From JBBSDP01 sp963754335 (GTDB taxonomy: Bacteria > Planctomycetota > Phycisphaerae > Tepidisphaerales > Tepidisphaeraceae): a stretch of 64,000 nucleotides of DNA. The notes beneath the pieces were generated by a model. The model saw only the letters and a list, made by a program, of their open reading frames with translations. It did no database searches and had not been told where the DNA came from. Within the stretch, counting starts at the first letter, position 1, and each line of letters opens with the position of its first letter. Positions 18,482 through 27,309 of the stretch are shown piece by piece. The stretch lies in assembly GCA_963754335.1 (NCBI GenBank), contig CAVWFQ010000008.1:62001-126000 (forward strand). The letters run 5' to 3'. The translations under genes were made by a program, and so were the position numbers.

Positions 18482-20662
18482 ATGGACATCGACGTATCTC
18501 CGATTAAGATCATCTTCTCCTCGCTGTCGCGATTCGCTTTTGCATTTCTCATCGCGGTGGGTGCGGTCGGCTATGCGGCCGACCGGGATGTCGTCGCGGA
18601 CGACCTGTTTAAATCCGCCATCGCGTCCTGGCATTTCGCCGATCTCAATGACAGTTCCGGGAAAAGCGACCTGAGGACCGTCGATGTCGCTCAGGTTGGA
18701 ATCGAGCTCAAAGGTGCGGAACGTGAGGACTCACTAACCACCGGCAACGACGGAAAAGTCGCTCAAATCGCAAGTGGCGGCTATCTCGACGCCGGCCAGG
18801 GCGCCGACGGCGCTCTGAATATTACGGGCGCCGCGCTCACCATCAGCGTGCGGCTGCGCAGCCCATCGGGCCATTGGGACGCACCCCTCTTCAGCAAGCA
18901 TGGCGGACACGATCATCTCGTCTACAACCTTTACTCCACCGCCAACGAGATCAGCTTCGAGATCGGCACACAGGATACGCCGGACGTGTCGCGCGTGACC
19001 GTTCCGCTCGACATCATCGGCGCGACCGATTGGCACGACATTGTCTGCCGCTACGACGGCCGAAAGCTCAAGATGTATGTGGATGGCGTCGTGATGGACG
19101 AGGCGTATCCCAAAGGCCCGCTGCGCGAGGGAAACACGGTTCCGTGCCTGATCGGAGCCGAATCGTATGGCGATCACGTCAAGGCCGGCTGGGCGGGACA
19201 ATTCGATCATGTCGCAATCTGGAATCGCGTCCTCACCGACGCCGAGATCATCCGACTCAGCGGCGGCGTCGAGTGCGTGACCGCGATCCAGAAGCGCTTT
19301 ACGCAGGAAGCGCCGATCCTTCCCGATGCGCCTGATCTATACCGCGAAAAATACCGCCCGCAGTTTCACTTCTCCGCCCGGCAATGGACGCTCCGCAAGC
19401 TCAATCCCGGCATGCGCGAAGAAGGGTGGATGAACGATGCTAATGGCCTCATTTATCTCGACGGAACTTATCACTTGTTCGCGCAACGCTGGGCCAAATG
19501 CTGGATTCACGCGACCAGCACGGACCTGGTCCATTGGACGGAAACTCAGCCGGCCTTCTGGGAAGACAGGCGATTCGGCACCGGCGTACAGTCCGGCGGA
19601 GCGGTCTACGACAAAGACAACACCTCGGGTTTATCGCCCGATCCGAAGACGGCGCCACTCGTCGCCTTCTGGGCCGGCTTCGACAATCTGAGCCAGTGCA
19701 TTGCCTATAGCCTGGACAAGGGACAGACCTGGACGAAGTACGCGAAGAATCCGGTGCTGATCCATCCCGAGCGCGATCCGAAAGTATTTTGGTATGAGCC
19801 GCTCAAGCGCTGGACACTGATCATGTCCGGCGGTCAGTCCTACTTCCTCTTCTCTTCTCCCAACCTGCTCGATTGGACCGACCTGAAAAACCCCATTCCC
19901 GACTGCTTCGAATGCCCCGATTTCTTTCCACTCCCCGTTGACGGCGATCTCCATCACCAGAAATGGGTTTTGATCCGCGGCAACGGCCACTATTCAGTCG
20001 GCGAGTTCGACGGCTCCAAATTCACCCCCGAAGGTCCTCAGCAGCCCGGCGATTACGGACCCAATTTCTACGCCACCCAATCCTGGGGCAACATTGCCGG
20101 TCAGGAAGGAAGACGCGTCCAGATCGCCTGGATGGCCGGGGGAAAATACCCTGACATGCCGTTCAATCAGCAGATGAGCTTTCCCTGCGATCTGTCGCTT
20201 CACGCAGGCCCCAACGGTTCGTGGCGCCTGTTCCGAAAGCCCGCGCGCGAGATCGAACTCCTCCACGGTAAGGAACACACCTGGCGCGCGATCACCTTGA
20301 TCCCCGGAACGCCGACGCTGCTTGCCAGCGTCGGTTCACTCCTCCACATCATCGCGGAAGTGGAAGTGCCGAAAGGTTCAACGTTGAAGTTCAACATCCG
20401 TGGCACGCCGGTGACCGTGACGGATCACACGGAGGCGTGCAATTCTCAACCCGCAACTTCATCGAGCGTCATCAAAAAACTCGAGATCCTTGTCGATCGA
20501 ACTTCGATCGAAACGTTCGCTAATGGTGGGGAGTTGTCGTTATCAGCGTGCTTTCTGCCATCCGACGATGATATTGAGCTGGAATGCACGCAAGGAACGG
20601 CAACGGTTCGCTCGATGAAGGTGTTCGAGGTGAATTCTGCGTGGAGACCGCCGGGCAAATAA
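18482..20662 (+). CDS. Secreted GH32 fructan-acting glycosidase with N-terminal LamG domain
   Basis: A 726-residue exported enzyme. An N-terminal signal (FAFAFLIAVGAVGYAA) is followed by a LamG/concanavalin-like domain (about residues 95-260; WHDIVCRYDGRKLKMYVDGV) and then a GH32 five-bladed propeller. The catalytic set is complete: WMNDANG (nucleophile Asp near 319; the family usually has WMNDPNG), RDPKV near 431-435 and ECPD with acid/base Glu near 477. A C-terminal beta-sandwich (EILVDRTSIETFANGGE) completes the GH32 layout. It should hydrolyse beta-fructosides such as levan, inulin or sucrose. The ATG at 18482 is chosen for the signal peptide and the GAGG upstream. Confidence 0.93.
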   Translation: MDIDVSPIKIIFSSLSRFAFAFLIAVGAVGYAADRDVVADDLFKSAIASWHFADLNDSSGKSDLRTVDVAQVGIELKGAEREDSLTTGNDGKVAQIASGGYLDAGQGADGALNITGAALTISVRLRSPSGHWDAPLFSKHGGHDHLVYNLYSTANEISFEIGTQDTPDVSRVTVPLDIIGATDWHDIVCRYDGRKLKMYVDGVVMDEAYPKGPLREGNTVPCLIGAESYGDHVKAGWAGQFDHVAIWNRVLTDAEIIRLSGGVECVTAIQKRFTQEAPILPDAPDLYREKYRPQFHFSARQWTLRKLNPGMREEGWMNDANGLIYLDGTYHLFAQRWAKCWIHATSTDLVHWTETQPAFWEDRRFGTGVQSGGAVYDKDNTSGLSPDPKTAPLVAFWAGFDNLSQCIAYSLDKGQTWTKYAKNPVLIHPERDPKVFWYEPLKRWTLIMSGGQSYFLFSSPNLLDWTDLKNPIPDCFECPDFFPLPVDGDLHHQKWVLIRGNGHYSVGEFDGSKFTPEGPQQPGDYGPNFYATQSWGNIAGQEGRRVQIAWMAGGKYPDMPFNQQMSFPCDLSLHAGPNGSWRLFRKPAREIELLHGKEHTWRAITLIPGTPTLLASVGSLLHIIAEVEVPKGSTLKFNIRGTPVTVTDHTEACNSQPATSSSVIKKLEILVDRTSIETFANGGELSLSACFLPSDDDIELECTQGTATVRSMKVFEVNSAWRPPGK

Positions 20663-20681
20663 TTTGCTACAATCTTCTCTG

Positions 20682-21476
20682 ATGATCGCGATGAATCCAT
20701 TCCCCGGGATGAACCCGTACCTCGAACAGCGATGGGGAGATGTGCATGCGGGTCTGGTGACCTATACGCGCGATCTCCTTCAGGAATTCCTTCCGGATGA
20801 TCTGCGCGTGCGCATGCAGGAACGGGTGTTCATCGAATCGGCCGGCAATGGTGGTCGAAGTGTTTATCCGGATGTGCACGTTTACGCAGCGCCCAGCGCA
20901 CTCGCCGGCACTTCGGCTGGGTCTGGTGGCGCCGCTATCGCAGAGCCGATCATCATTCGCGTTGCCGAAGCACAGATCACAGAGAGCTATGTCGAATTGA
21001 TTGACACTGCCAGTGGCGGCCGTGTCGTCACAGTTATCGAATTCCTCAGTCCGACCAACAAGACGCCTGGGCCCGGACGCGATCTATACTTGCAGAAGCA
21101 AAAAGACACACGTCGCTGCCAAGCTAACCTGGTGGAGATTGATCTTCTTCGTGGAGGAAATCCGACGACGCTCACGCCGCCCGCTCTGCTCAAACCCGAA
21201 GAGCGCACGCCGTATCACGTCAGTGTCTTTCGCGCGATTCGGCCCGATGCGCGCGAATACTATCCGCTGCCTCTCCGAGATGCGCTGCGTACGATCCGAA
21301 TCCCGCTTCGTGAAACTGACGCGGACGTGATGCTCGACCTGCGGGCTCTGCTCGAACTCTGCTTTCGGCGTGGCCGCTACGACGACATCGACTATGAACT
21401 CCCATTGGAGCCGCGCATGACGAGTGATGACGCGGAATGGATAGAACAGGTCCTGAAAGAAAAGCGCCCGCGTTGA
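20682..21476 (+). CDS. DUF4058 family protein
   Basis: A 264-residue protein with the DUF4058 N-terminal signature NPFPGMNPYLEQRWGDVH and the later conserved VIEFLSPTNKTPGPGR and YHVSVFRAIRPDAREYYPLPL. Function is unknown; the family is common in cyanobacteria and planctomycetes. Two close ATG starts (20682, 20691) are possible. No signal peptide is seen. It lies between the GH32 gene and the helicase, with no evident link to either. Confidence 0.85.
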   Translation: MIAMNPFPGMNPYLEQRWGDVHAGLVTYTRDLLQEFLPDDLRVRMQERVFIESAGNGGRSVYPDVHVYAAPSALAGTSAGSGGAAIAEPIIIRVAEAQITESYVELIDTASGGRVVTVIEFLSPTNKTPGPGRDLYLQKQKDTRRCQANLVEIDLLRGGNPTTLTPPALLKPEERTPYHVSVFRAIRPDAREYYPLPLRDALRTIRIPLRETDADVMLDLRALLELCFRRGRYDDIDYELPLEPRMTSDDAEWIEQVLKEKRPR

Positions 21477-21591
21477 CGCGCACCTTCCAGCCGCTCGCCA
21501 GCTTCGCGGAATGAGCGCGCGGTCCGCCACGCTTCCGCCCCAGCTTCGAAGTGTCCCACAGGCGGGCAAACATTCCGCTACACTCCCCTCA

Positions 21592-24027
21592 ATGCTTTCC
21601 CGAGACGAAATCATTCTCGAATATCTCGAGCGCCTTCCCTATCCGCCGTACCCGATTCAGGAGGAGGCGATGTACGCCTGGGCGGCGTGCGAGCAGGGAA
21701 TGTTGCTCTCGGCCCCGACGGGAACCGGGAAAACTCTCGTCGCCGAGGCGGCGGTCTATGAGGGGTTGCGAACGGAAAAGAGTGTTTATTATTCCACGCC
21801 GCTGATCGCGCTGACGGATCAGAAGCTCATCGAACTGCAGGAGACCGTCGCCCGCTGGGGATACGCGAAAGAAAGCGTCGGTCTGGTGACGGGGCACCGC
21901 ACTGTCAATCCCAACGCGCCGATCAAGGTGGTGGTGGCCGAGGTGCTACTCAACCGGCTGCTCCATACGGAGGGATTCGATTTTGCGGACGTCGGCGCGG
22001 TAGTGATGGATGAGTTCCATAATTTCAATGAGCCGCAGCGCGGCATTGTCTGGGAACATGCGCTGTCGCTGCTTCCAAAACATGTGCGCGTGATGCTCCT
22101 GTCGGCGACGGTCGGGTCGGCGGCTGAGTTCATCAACTGGATGGCACGGAGCCTCGATCGGCGCGTGACGCTCGTGGAAGGCACAGAGCGGCGCGTGCCG
22201 CTCCATTTTCACTGGATTGGCGATGAGTTGCTCCCCGATTTCATGGAGCGGATCGCCCGCGGCGAGGATGCGTTGCGGCGCACGCCAGCCCTGGTCTTCT
22301 GCTTTGATCGCGAAGTCTGCTGGAGCACCGCCGACGTTCTGCGAGGAAAGGACCTGTTCGCCGAAGGACAGCGCCAGCCTCTGCTGGATCGGCTTGAAGC
22401 ATTCGACTTCTCTGGTGGATCGGGGAATCGGCTGCGCACGTTCCTGGCCCGCGGCATCGGAATCCATCATGCCGGTTTGCTCCCCCGATTTCGCCGGATC
22501 GTTGAGACGCTCTTTCAGGAGAAGCTGCTGCCGGTCTGCGTCTGCACGGAAACGCTGGCGGCGGGGATCAACCTTCCCGCGCGATCGGTCGTGTTGACGA
22601 CGCTGGTCAAAGGTCCGAAGGACAAGAAAAAGCTGATCGCCCCTTCGGCGGCCCAGCAGATGTTCGGCCGGGCCGGCCGCCCGCAGTTTGATTCCGAGGG
22701 GCACGTCTTTGCGCTGGCTCATGAGGACGACGTCAAGCTCGCCCGCTGGAAGGAGAAATACGATTCGATCCCGGAGGAAACCAAAGATCCGGGTTTGATG
22801 AAGGCGAAGAAGTCGCTCCTGAAAAAGAAGCCAACCCGGCGCGCGGGATTTGTCTATTGGAACGCCGAGCAGTTTTTGAGATTGCAGACTGCTCCGCCCG
22901 CAAAATTGTCAAGCAAAGGCCGCCTGACCTGGCGATGGCTCGCCTATCTGCTGGACGCCAGTCCACAGATCGAGCCGATCCGGGAAGTGATTCGCCATCG
23001 GTTGATGGATTTTCCGACGATCGAAGGGGAGCTGAAGCGGCTGACCAAAATGCTGGTGACGCTCAGCGGGATGGGGATCGTGAAACTCGACCCTCCGCCG
23101 CCAGCGAGCTGGTTGAAGGCCGTCAAACCGGCTGCGCCGAGTCCGACAGCGGAGGGAGCGGAGGATGCCGAAACCGGCGAATCATCGGCCGATTCAGACG
23201 ATGCCGCGGAAAAGAGTGCTGTTCCACAGAGCGTAAGTGAGTTGATGGGCCGCCTGAAGCTTGGGAATGAGATAGGCGCTCTTTCGGTCACGGGAAAGTC
23301 GGGCAAAACGGGTGGGGGCAAAGCGGGATCGACTGGGCCCGAGCCGTACGAAGTCACAACCGCCACGCCCACCGAAAAGCTCAAGCAGTTGATGGTCTTT
23401 CGTGCCGTGCATCCGCTCTACGGGATTTATCTCATGGATTACCTTGGGAAGGCCGACCCGCAGGAGCTCATCCAGATCCTCGAGAGTTTGCTTGAGATGC
23501 CCGGCTCAGTCGCCAAAGCGGTGCGCGTTCCCTGGCCCGACGTGATGCCGCCGGGGCGGCTGAGCGTCGAGGTGATTGATCCCGCCATCCTGACCAGCGG
23601 CCTGGCCACGCAGGAGGATTTGTATCCGCAGGCGGATCAGAGCGATGTCCCGCCGGAGCTTCGCAAGTATCCGATTCCGCTGGCGCAGAAGATGCGGCTG
23701 CTTTTTGAAAACGCGATCGACCACGCCGGTGGATTGTTCATCACGCCGGTGTGGGCCGTCGGCGACCTGCTCGAACATGGCGGCAACTTCGATCAATTCA
23801 TCCGTTCGCGCGACATCCTCAAACAAGAAGGAATTCTCTTCAAGCATTTCCTTCGGATGATCTTGCTGTGCAGCGAATTTGCGCAGCTCACGCCGGCGGG
23901 AGCGGAGCCGATGGAATGGAAACTGAAGCTCGACGCGATTGCGGGGGTGCTCACAACCTCGTGCCGGACCGTGGATCCGCAATCCACCGATCAGTTGTTG
24001 GAAGAGTTGGGGGAAGGGGGTTCGTAG
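21592..24027 (+). CDS. Ski2-like DExH-box helicase
   Basis: A large helicase of about 811 residues. Motifs in order: Walker A APTGTGKT, motif II DEFH, motif III SATV, then in the second RecA domain HHAGLLPRFR, TETLAAGINLPA and the arginine-finger motif QMFGRAGRP. This is the Ski2/Mtr4-type arrangement. A long C-terminal part includes an acidic low-complexity linker (TAEGAEDAETGESSADSDD) and no recognised nuclease. An RNA-processing role is likely by homology, DNA repair not excluded. ATG 21592 is preferred because the domain starts there. The TAG stop lies inside the repeat at 24021-24088. Confidence 0.88.
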   Translation: MLSRDEIILEYLERLPYPPYPIQEEAMYAWAACEQGMLLSAPTGTGKTLVAEAAVYEGLRTEKSVYYSTPLIALTDQKLIELQETVARWGYAKESVGLVTGHRTVNPNAPIKVVVAEVLLNRLLHTEGFDFADVGAVVMDEFHNFNEPQRGIVWEHALSLLPKHVRVMLLSATVGSAAEFINWMARSLDRRVTLVEGTERRVPLHFHWIGDELLPDFMERIARGEDALRRTPALVFCFDREVCWSTADVLRGKDLFAEGQRQPLLDRLEAFDFSGGSGNRLRTFLARGIGIHHAGLLPRFRRIVETLFQEKLLPVCVCTETLAAGINLPARSVVLTTLVKGPKDKKKLIAPSAAQQMFGRAGRPQFDSEGHVFALAHEDDVKLARWKEKYDSIPEETKDPGLMKAKKSLLKKKPTRRAGFVYWNAEQFLRLQTAPPAKLSSKGRLTWRWLAYLLDASPQIEPIREVIRHRLMDFPTIEGELKRLTKMLVTLSGMGIVKLDPPPPASWLKAVKPAAPSPTAEGAEDAETGESSADSDDAAEKSAVPQSVSELMGRLKLGNEIGALSVTGKSGKTGGGKAGSTGPEPYEVTTATPTEKLKQLMVFRAVHPLYGIYLMDYLGKADPQELIQILESLLEMPGSVAKAVRVPWPDVMPPGRLSVEVIDPAILTSGLATQEDLYPQADQSDVPPELRKYPIPLAQKMRLLFENAIDHAGGLFITPVWAVGDLLEHGGNFDQFIRSRDILKQEGILFKHFLRMILLCSEFAQLTPAGAEPMEWKLKLDAIAGVLTTSCRTVDPQSTDQLLEELGEGGS

Positions 24028-24088
24028 TGCGGGCTTTAACCCGTATCTTCCGGAGGAGAAAGATACGGCCTGAAGGCCGCACTACGAA
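24021..24088. repeat. TTCGTAGTGCGG-type palindrome overlapping the helicase stop
   Basis: Arms at 24021-24049 and 24060-24088 pair over 29 bases with a few mismatches (TTCGTAGTGCGGG against CCGCACTACGAA, CGTATCTT against AAGATACGG). The helicase TAG is part of the left arm. Convergent genes on both sides fit a bidirectional terminator. Confidence 0.8.
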
Positions 24089-24111
24089 CGAGCAAAGACC
24101 GGTCGTTCGAA

Positions 24112-25560
24112 TCAACGCGCCGTCGCTTTGATCGACAGCTCCACGGGCTCTGTCGTCAGAGATGCCGCGGGGACGGTCAGCAGATTCGCCGCGTCGGGCG
24201 AGGCGGCCCCGGACGCGATCGCGCTCTCACCGCGGGATAGTCGCCAGGCATAGGTTGTAGAGGGCGTAATCTTAAACTGTTGCAATCTTCGCAGCGTGAT
24301 ATCACTCGTTGCGCTTTCCGGTATGCCCGCCGGAGGATTGCCGATCTTCGGATGTTCAATCCAGATTTCCATGGCAAATTCAGATGGCGTGTCCCGCTCG
24401 CTCTTCCACCGGAACCAGGCGTTGATCTGACCCGATTCATCGGCTTTTGCCGGGCTGTTTGACCAGGGCGCTCGCTGATCGCATGAGGTGCGGGTGAAAA
24501 CCGGATACGCCTCGTTCCGGCGGATCTGGAGCCAGGGGAAGGCAAGAGCCACATCGCAGAACGAAAATTGTCCGATGGGCCGGCTCGACCCCGTATGCCC
24601 GAACGGCCCCCAGCCGAGAATCAGCGGCAACCGCCCGTTCAGCGCGGCCGCCAGCAGGGCCGGCTGCGTGGCGGACCACGAATCATTCGTCGCCGAAAAA
24701 TTCACGATGACGGGAGGATCAGGTATTCCGAAACCGGAAGCGGCTTTCAGCCAGTGAGCGCGTTCGTTTTCCGGGGTATTGTCGGCTGGCGGCGAAGTAA
24801 ATCCGCCCATTCGGTAGCCGGCATACTCGGTGCCGGCGGGCACGACGACGCGCACCGCGGCGAAAATATCGCCATGCGGCATGCCGATCCCGAGCGATCC
24901 GCATCCGCCCATCGAAACGCCGCAAAGGTAGATTCGGTTTCGATCAATGTTGCACTTCGTCAAGATCCATTCAATCGTGTCCAGGACGCGAAGCTCCGCC
25001 GGGGCCGGCGCATTGATGTTTGTGGCGAAATTGGAACTTTGCCGCGCCTGGTTCCAACCCCACCATTCATCGTTCGTCGAATTCAGATAAAGGGCGTAAA
25101 AATCATCTGGTGAACTGGTCGTCGCGGTCGGCGGGTCGTCGGTGGGATCGACCTTTCGATTGAGGCTTGCATATCCCAGATAGTCAAAGCCCGTCCGATT
25201 CGCCGAATGCAGAACGACGCACAGCGGCGCGTTATCGCGCCCAGTTTTGGGGGCCACGAGGTAAAAAGTGTTGTGGTTTTGTCCCCCCGGGCCGGACTCC
25301 TGTCCGGCGTGATATCCCCAGTGGCCGGCCTCGCTTGCCGGATATCCCCAGGACTTGCGCTCGCCATGCGTGTAATGCTCGATGGCTCGGCCATCGACTG
25401 ATCGAGTCGTCGTGAATTTGGGATCCACCGTCGGGGGCCAATCGACCGCAGCCTCGATTGCCGAATCCCCGGTCGAAGTCTGACGCGTGGTCTGGCCATG
25501 AGCGAAATCAGCGAACACCAACAGCGTGGTCGCAACCGCGAACCGGATAAATAAATTCAT
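24112..25560 (-). CDS. Secreted alpha/beta-hydrolase (esterase-like)
   Basis: A 482-residue exported protein. The signal peptide MNLFIRFAVATTLLVFADFA is followed by an alpha/beta-hydrolase with oxyanion-like VVLHSANRTG and nucleophile elbow GVSMGGCGS (GxSxG). A late GHTGSS may hold the catalytic His. The C-terminal about 130 residues form a separate beta-rich part. It resembles feruloyl or PHB-depolymerase-type esterases, but the substrate is not defined. The helicase and this gene converge on the repeat at 24021. Confidence 0.78.
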   Translation of the reverse strand: MNLFIRFAVATTLLVFADFAHGQTTRQTSTGDSAIEAAVDWPPTVDPKFTTTRSVDGRAIEHYTHGERKSWGYPASEAGHWGYHAGQESGPGGQNHNTFYLVAPKTGRDNAPLCVVLHSANRTGFDYLGYASLNRKVDPTDDPPTATTSSPDDFYALYLNSTNDEWWGWNQARQSSNFATNINAPAPAELRVLDTIEWILTKCNIDRNRIYLCGVSMGGCGSLGIGMPHGDIFAAVRVVVPAGTEYAGYRMGGFTSPPADNTPENERAHWLKAASGFGIPDPPVIVNFSATNDSWSATQPALLAAALNGRLPLILGWGPFGHTGSSRPIGQFSFCDVALAFPWLQIRRNEAYPVFTRTSCDQRAPWSNSPAKADESGQINAWFRWKSERDTPSEFAMEIWIEHPKIGNPPAGIPESATSDITLRRLQQFKITPSTTYAWRLSRGESAIASGAASPDAANLLTVPAASLTTEPVELSIKATAR

Positions 25561-25670
25561 AAGCTTTTTGCCGTATCCGAAATAAACATGCTCCTGATCC
25601 TGAGCGAATGTCGCATATCAGACTCGGCGGTTCAAAGGTATCCCCGCTGCCAGTTACTCTGGGCGCGGAA

Positions 25671-25768
25671 CTCTGGGAGGAGCCGCGCACGGAGTAAGCG
25701 GGAAAGTTCTCTCCTTTGCCGAGTGCTTTCCGGCTTACTTCGTGCGCGGCTCCTCAGGAGTACTGGGA
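25671..25768. repeat. Palindromic element, 30-bp stem (copy 2, inverted)
   Basis: Arms at 25677-25706 and 25726-25755 pair over 30 bases with two mismatches. It shares the stem of the copy at 928-1054; its loop is the reverse complement of copy 1 with about two changes. It lies between two genes transcribed on the minus strand. Confidence 0.85.
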
Positions 25769-25844
25769 GAGAGGCAAAAATATTTGCCGTCGATTCAATC
25801 ACTCACCTCCGAGCGAGCTTCGAATGGCTCCCCCTGTATTGTAG

Positions 25845-27011
25845 TTACACCCGCAGGAAGATCCGCCTCTTGTACAGGAAGCGCGCCAACGCCAGCAGGA
25901 AGACCAGCGCCAGCGTGTCCACCGCCAGAGGCCCGTATTGGCGGAGGACATTGCGTTCGAAATCTCCGCCGATGCATCGCTCGGCCAGGCCGGTGAATCC
26001 GAAGAGGCGCTGGATCATGTAGAGCGTGATCGCATTCATTCCGACCCAGAGAAACGGAGCCGTCCAGAAGCGTAATTTCCACGCATCGATGACGAGGTAG
26101 AAAATTCCGAGAAGCATTGCGCTGTATCCGCCGGCGACGAGAACGTAGGAGCTGGTCCAGAGTTTTTTGATGATCGGAAATTCCAATCCCCAGGCGTATC
26201 CAATCGCGGCCATCGCTGCTCCGCCCAACACAAGGCATACGACCCTCGAATAGGGACCGATCGATTCACGCTTGAGCAGCAGCCCTGCGAATACACCAAG
26301 CAGGCAGGTCACGATGGCGGGGAATGTGCTGAGATAGCCTTCCGGATCGTGGTCTCCGTCATATTTATGTAATGGCAGGTAATGGGCATCGACGTAGTTC
26401 GGCCAGTTGGCGCCCTCGGCGTAGGAATGCGGACTCACGCCGGGCACCGGAACAAACGCAAGCAAGACCCAATAGACAACCAGAATGCCGGCCGCGACGG
26501 CGGCCATCGTTTTTGGGCCGGCGAAGCAGAACATCAGCCCCGCCGCGAGGTAGGCCAGCGCAATGCGCTGAAGCACGCCCATAATTCGAATTTCGCCGTA
26601 GTGATGGCCCATTCCGGTGTTATAGAGAATCCCAAACAGGAACAGGATGATCGATCGGATGATGATTCGCCTGACGGCGCTCGCGGTTCCCCGTGTTTGC
26701 AGGAGCTTGCCAAGAGAGAAAACGAGCGACACCCCGACCAGGAAGACGAAGAGCGGAAAGATCAGATCCTCGAACGCGAAACCTTCCCATCGCCTGTGCT
26801 CCAACTGCGCGGCGACGACCGCAAGCGTGTGATTTGAATTGATCTGCGCAAAGTCACGCACGAGTTCCCCGGCCCCGAGAATGCAGAGCATGTCGAAGCC
26901 GCGCAGGGCATCGAGGGAAATGAGCCGGGCGGATTTTTGCGGGGACGTCGACGACGTCGACGATCCCTCCGCTTCGTCAACTTGCCGGGGAAGCGTGTCC
27001 GTCAGAGTCAT
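25845..27011 (-). CDS. NagX/HGSNAT-like membrane acyltransferase (DUF5009 type)
   Basis: A membrane protein of 388 residues with about ten hydrophobic helices. The N-terminal signature RLISLDALRGFDMLCILG is the hallmark of the heparan-alpha-glucosaminide N-acetyltransferase-like family, whose members acetylate amino sugars across the membrane. FEDLIFPLFVFLVGVSL and MGVLQRIALAYL are also typical. A role in amino-sugar or glycan catabolism is likely. A start at 27011 with AGGTGG upstream is plausible. The promoter region is occupied by the repeat at 27026-27183. Confidence 0.85.
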   Translation of the reverse strand: MTLTDTLPRQVDEAEGSSTSSTSPQKSARLISLDALRGFDMLCILGAGELVRDFAQINSNHTLAVVAAQLEHRRWEGFAFEDLIFPLFVFLVGVSLVFSLGKLLQTRGTASAVRRIIIRSIILFLFGILYNTGMGHHYGEIRIMGVLQRIALAYLAAGLMFCFAGPKTMAAVAAGILVVYWVLLAFVPVPGVSPHSYAEGANWPNYVDAHYLPLHKYDGDHDPEGYLSTFPAIVTCLLGVFAGLLLKRESIGPYSRVVCLVLGGAAMAAIGYAWGLEFPIIKKLWTSSYVLVAGGYSAMLLGIFYLVIDAWKLRFWTAPFLWVGMNAITLYMIQRLFGFTGLAERCIGGDFERNVLRQYGPLAVDTLALVFLLALARFLYKRRIFLRV

Positions 27012-27025
27012 AGAGCCACCTCAGG

Positions 27026-27183
27026 GAGGAAAGGATGAAGTATGAACGATGAACGATGAAGTGCAAGAAGGGGGGCGAAGAAACGATGAAGTATGAACGA
27101 TGAAGTGAAGAGGGGAAAAATGAACGATCGCGGCTTTCCGGTCTTCAGTTCATCGTTCATCCTTCATACTTCATCGTTTCCTC
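27026..27183. repeat. TTCATCGTTCAT-word palindrome
   Basis: The left arm (27026-27065) and right arm (27143-27183) are made of 7-10 base words (GATGAAGTATGAACGATGAA and complement). An extra direct copy of the left-arm words lies at 27081-27111. Pairing covers about 40 bases. It lies between the acyltransferase start and tRNA-Cys, where both are transcribed leftward. Confidence 0.8.
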
Positions 27184-27185
27184 AA

Positions 27186-27259
27186 AGGCCGAGGCTGGAT
27201 TCGAACCAACGAATCGCGGACTTGCGGTCCACGCCCTTGAGCCACTTGGGTACTCGGCC
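27186..27259 (-). tRNA. tRNA-Cys (GCA)
   Basis: A full cloverleaf of 74 bases: 7-bp acceptor stem (GGCCGAG/CTCGGCC), D stem CCC/GGG, anticodon stem GTGGA/TCCGC, 5-base variable loop, T stem GTTGG/CCAGC with loop TTCGAAT. The anticodon loop is CCGCAAG, giving GCA. The discriminator is U73, as expected for Cys. The CCA end is not encoded. Position 33 reads C instead of the near-universal U. Confidence 0.88.
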
Positions 27260-27309
27260 GGTACGTTGTAAATCGACCCGAGCGACGAAGCACTTGAAGC
27301 GGGGCTCGA

